NCBI RefSeq assembly: GCF_963931675.1
Contig: NZ_OZ007039.1
Coordinates: 3,075,806-3,139,805 of the forward strand
DNA length: 64,000 nucleotides
DNA from: an uncultured Alistipes sp.
Lineage (GTDB): Bacteria > Bacteroidota > Bacteroidia > Bacteroidales > Rikenellaceae
Direction: 5' to 3'
Below the pieces are notes generated by a model that worked only from the letters and a program-made list of their open reading frames with translations, had not been told where the DNA came from and made no database searches. Every line of letters begins with the position of its first letter. Positions within the stretch are counted from its first letter, which is position 1. Shown here in pieces: positions 62,574 to 64,000 of the stretch. The position numbers were made by a program, and so were the translations under genes.

Positions 62574-62801
62574 TTATTCGAATTTTTGACGATAAACCGT
62601 GATGACGCTGTCGGGACAAATCACCGCACACGAAGCGCATCCCGTGCAGGCGTCGGGATTCGCCATCCAGGCCACCGGATAACCTTTGCCGTTCACCTCC
62701 GCCGACAGGGCGAGCACCTCGCACGGGCATACCGAAACGCAGACGCCGCACCCTTTGCAACGCTCTCTGTCAACGACGATTGTTCCTTTGATCTTAGCCA
62801 T
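62574..62801 (-). CDS. 2-oxoacid:ferredoxin oxidoreductase, ferredoxin-like delta subunit (2x 4Fe-4S)
   Basis: 75 aa from the ATG at 62799-62801. Two complete cluster motifs: CKGCGVCVSVCPCEV and CTGCASCAVICPDSV. It is the first gene of the operon and passes electrons from the TPP site to soluble ferredoxin. A minus-strand TATATTTG lies at 62831-62838. Confidence 0.94.
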   Translation of the reverse strand: MAKIKGTIVVDRERCKGCGVCVSVCPCEVLALSAEVNGKGYPVAWMANPDACTGCASCAVICPDSVITVYRQKFE

Positions 62802-62830
62802 AACGCCGAATAGTATTGTTAAGTTGCTTA

Positions 62831-62838
62831 CAAATATA
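62831..62838 (-). promoter_or_regulatory. -7 element of the oxidoreductase operon
   Basis: Minus-strand TATATTTG, 30 bases before the ferredoxin gene ATG. No clear -33 match. Confidence 0.5.
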
Positions 62839-62940
62839 CGAAAATTTCCCGGCACGGATTTGTTTTCGTTATAAAAAACGCCGTCTTGTGATAAAATCGA
62901 GCATGTAACACACCCGAAAGACGCCCTGCATTTTTTATAA

Positions 62941-62974
62941 GAAGGGAGCCTTCCCTCGCAGGAAGGCTCCCTTC
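62941..62974 (-). terminator. Strong hairpin downstream of lpdA
   Basis: GAAGGGAGCCTTCC, loop CTCGCA, GGAAGGCTCCCTTC: 14 perfect base pairs, 32 bases after the lpdA stop. The T tract is poor on both strands. Confidence 0.65.
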
Positions 62975-63005
62975 TTGTCTGCCGAAACCGCTTCGGGCAA
63001 CTCCG

Positions 63006-64000
63006 TCAAAGATGGATCGCGGCGCCGAGGGCCGCTTCGGCGGCCTCCATCACCCCTTCGTTCATCGTCGGGTGGGCATGGATCGTGCGGGCGATCTCAT
63101 GAGCCGTGGCTCCCAGCTTGCGGGCCAGCGTCGGCTCGGCCAGCATCTCCGTCACCGATGCCCCCACCATGTGGGCGCCCAACAGACGCTCCTGCCCGTC
63201 GAAAATCAGCTTCACGAAGCCGTCGCGGTCGCCGGCAGCCGTGGCCTTGCCCGAGGCCGTGAAGGGGAAGCGGCCGATCTTCACGGCAATACCCTGCTCG
63301 GCGGCCTGCTGTTCGGTCATGCCGACCGACGCCACCTCGGGCTGCGTGAAGACGCACGACGGAATGGCCGCGTAGTCGACCGGTTCGGGCGAGAGCCCGC
63401 AGATCGCCTCCACGCAGCAGATCCCCTCGGCCGAGGCCACATGGGCCAGCGCCGGGCCGGGCACGATGTCGCCGATGGCGTAGATACCCGGAACATTGGT
63501 GCGGTAGAATTCGTCGACACAGACCTTGCCGCGCTCGACGGCTACGCCCAGCTCTTCGAGACCGATCCCCTCGATGTTGGACTGAATGCCCACGGCCGAG
63601 AGCACGACATCGGCCGTAAGGGTCTCCGGGCCCTTCCTGCCTTCGATCTCCACCTCGCAGCGCCCCTCGTCCGTGACGCGCACCTGCTTGACGGCCGTCC
63701 CGACGAGCACCGTGGCGCGCAGCTTGCGGAAAGCGCGCTCCATGGCCTTCGAGACCTCTTCGTCTTCGAGGGGCATCATGCGCGGGAGGTACTCGATAAC
63801 GGTGACCTTGACCCCCAGTGCGGCGTAGAACCACGCGAACTCGCTGCCGATGGCCCCGGAGCCGACGACGATCATCGTCTCGGGCAGCCGCGTAAGCGTA
63901 AGGGCCTGGCGCGAGGTGATCACATGCTCGCCGTCGACCGGAATGAACGCCATTTCGCGCGGACGCGCCCCGGTGGCAAGGATAATGTGGTCGGCCTCGT
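63006..64000 (-). CDS. lpdA: Dihydrolipoyl dehydrogenase, N-terminus beyond the window
   Basis: The frame runs in from the right edge; visible upstream residues are EADHIILATGARPREM, the end of the FAD domain, so the gene starts outside the window. The NAD-binding motif VVGSGAIGSEFAWFYAALG, the FAD loop GIYAIGDIVPGPALAHVASAEG and the dimer domain with HAHPTMNEGV (active-site His) are all present. It reoxidises lipoamide in 2-oxoacid dehydrogenase or glycine-cleavage complexes. No partner gene is in view. Confidence 0.95.
   Translation of the reverse strand, partial: EADHIILATGARPREMAFIPVDGEHVITSRQALTLTRLPETMIVVGSGAIGSEFAWFYAALGVKVTVIEYLPRMMPLEDEEVSKAMERAFRKLRATVLVGTAVKQVRVTDEGRCEVEIEGRKGPETLTADVVLSAVGIQSNIEGIGLEELGVAVERGKVCVDEFYRTNVPGIYAIGDIVPGPALAHVASAEGICCVEAICGLSPEPVDYAAIPSCVFTQPEVASVGMTEQQAAEQGIAVKIGRFPFTASGKATAAGDRDGFVKLIFDGQERLLGAHMVGASVTEMLAEPTLARKLGATAHEIARTIHAHPTMNEGVMEAAEAALGAAIHL

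Noticed and set aside
1..64000. CRISPR arrays, rRNA genes, replication origin, insertion-sequence transposases
   Set aside because: None seen. The tandem arrays present lack unique spacers of CRISPR length, and no DDE transposase motif or IS terminal repeats were recognised.

Overview
The window looks like a chromosomal segment of a Bacteroidales bacterium, most likely from the Alistipes/Rikenellaceae side. Reasons: promoters of the Bacteroidetes type (TTG or TTTG, about 20 bases, then TAnnTTTG), no Shine-Dalgarno sites, BACON, FISUMP and fimbrillin-type lipoproteins, FloA/NfeD, RibBA, an MtaB of Bacteroidetes type, and a high GC content by eye (about 60%). Two stretches depart from this: about 2.7-6.0 kb (moderately AT-richer) and 55.4-60.1 kb (strongly AT-rich).

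Layout. 1-2.7 kb: the tail of a truncated gene, a secreted protein and a BACON plus leucine-rich-repeat lipoprotein. 2.7-7.45 kb: small membrane or immunity-like genes, a DprA-like gene broken by an amber stop, a tyrosine recombinase lacking its catalytic C-terminus, and tRNA-Gly(GCC). 7.7-20.3 kb: a TolC/MacA/MacB export set, a LytS/LytTR two-component pair and an RND pump with its outer-membrane factor. 20.5-23.7 kb: a Crp/Fnr relic, a Tat-exported Fe-S aldo/keto reductase and a NapH/NapG-like polyferredoxin. 24.2-31.6 kb: an AraC regulator divergent from a second RND pump operon that ends in a TetR gene.

31.7-35.5 kb: a methionine operon (O-acetylhomoserine sulfhydrylase, homoserine acetyltransferase, homoserine dehydrogenase). 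It is preceded by a 32-codon Met/Cys-rich leader peptide, an intrinsic terminator and a possible 7-bp antiterminator whose first arm lies in the last leader codons. This is the strongest candidate for an undescribed regulatory system in the window.

35.5-43.3 kb: intergenic tandem repeats, two FISUMP-like surface lipoproteins, a GH106 rhamnosidase next to a decayed fragment of a second glycoside hydrolase, and an esterase. 43.6-50.4 kb: a minus-strand run of floA, nfeD, a SPOR-like protein, a TrkH potassium channel, an orphan 4HB/HAMP sensor and mtaB. 50.5-55.4 kb: a metal ABC permease, LptF/G-type permease, ribBA, a VOC protein and fmt.

55.4-60.1 kb: an AT-rich island with a complete tyrosine recombinase, an HNH-nuclease-like protein, two palindromic sites that share a 12-base core, and a long hairpin before a small DUF6140-like gene. 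60.1-64 kb: a four-gene 2-oxoacid:ferredoxin oxidoreductase operon and the C-terminal part of a dihydrolipoyl dehydrogenase that runs off the window.
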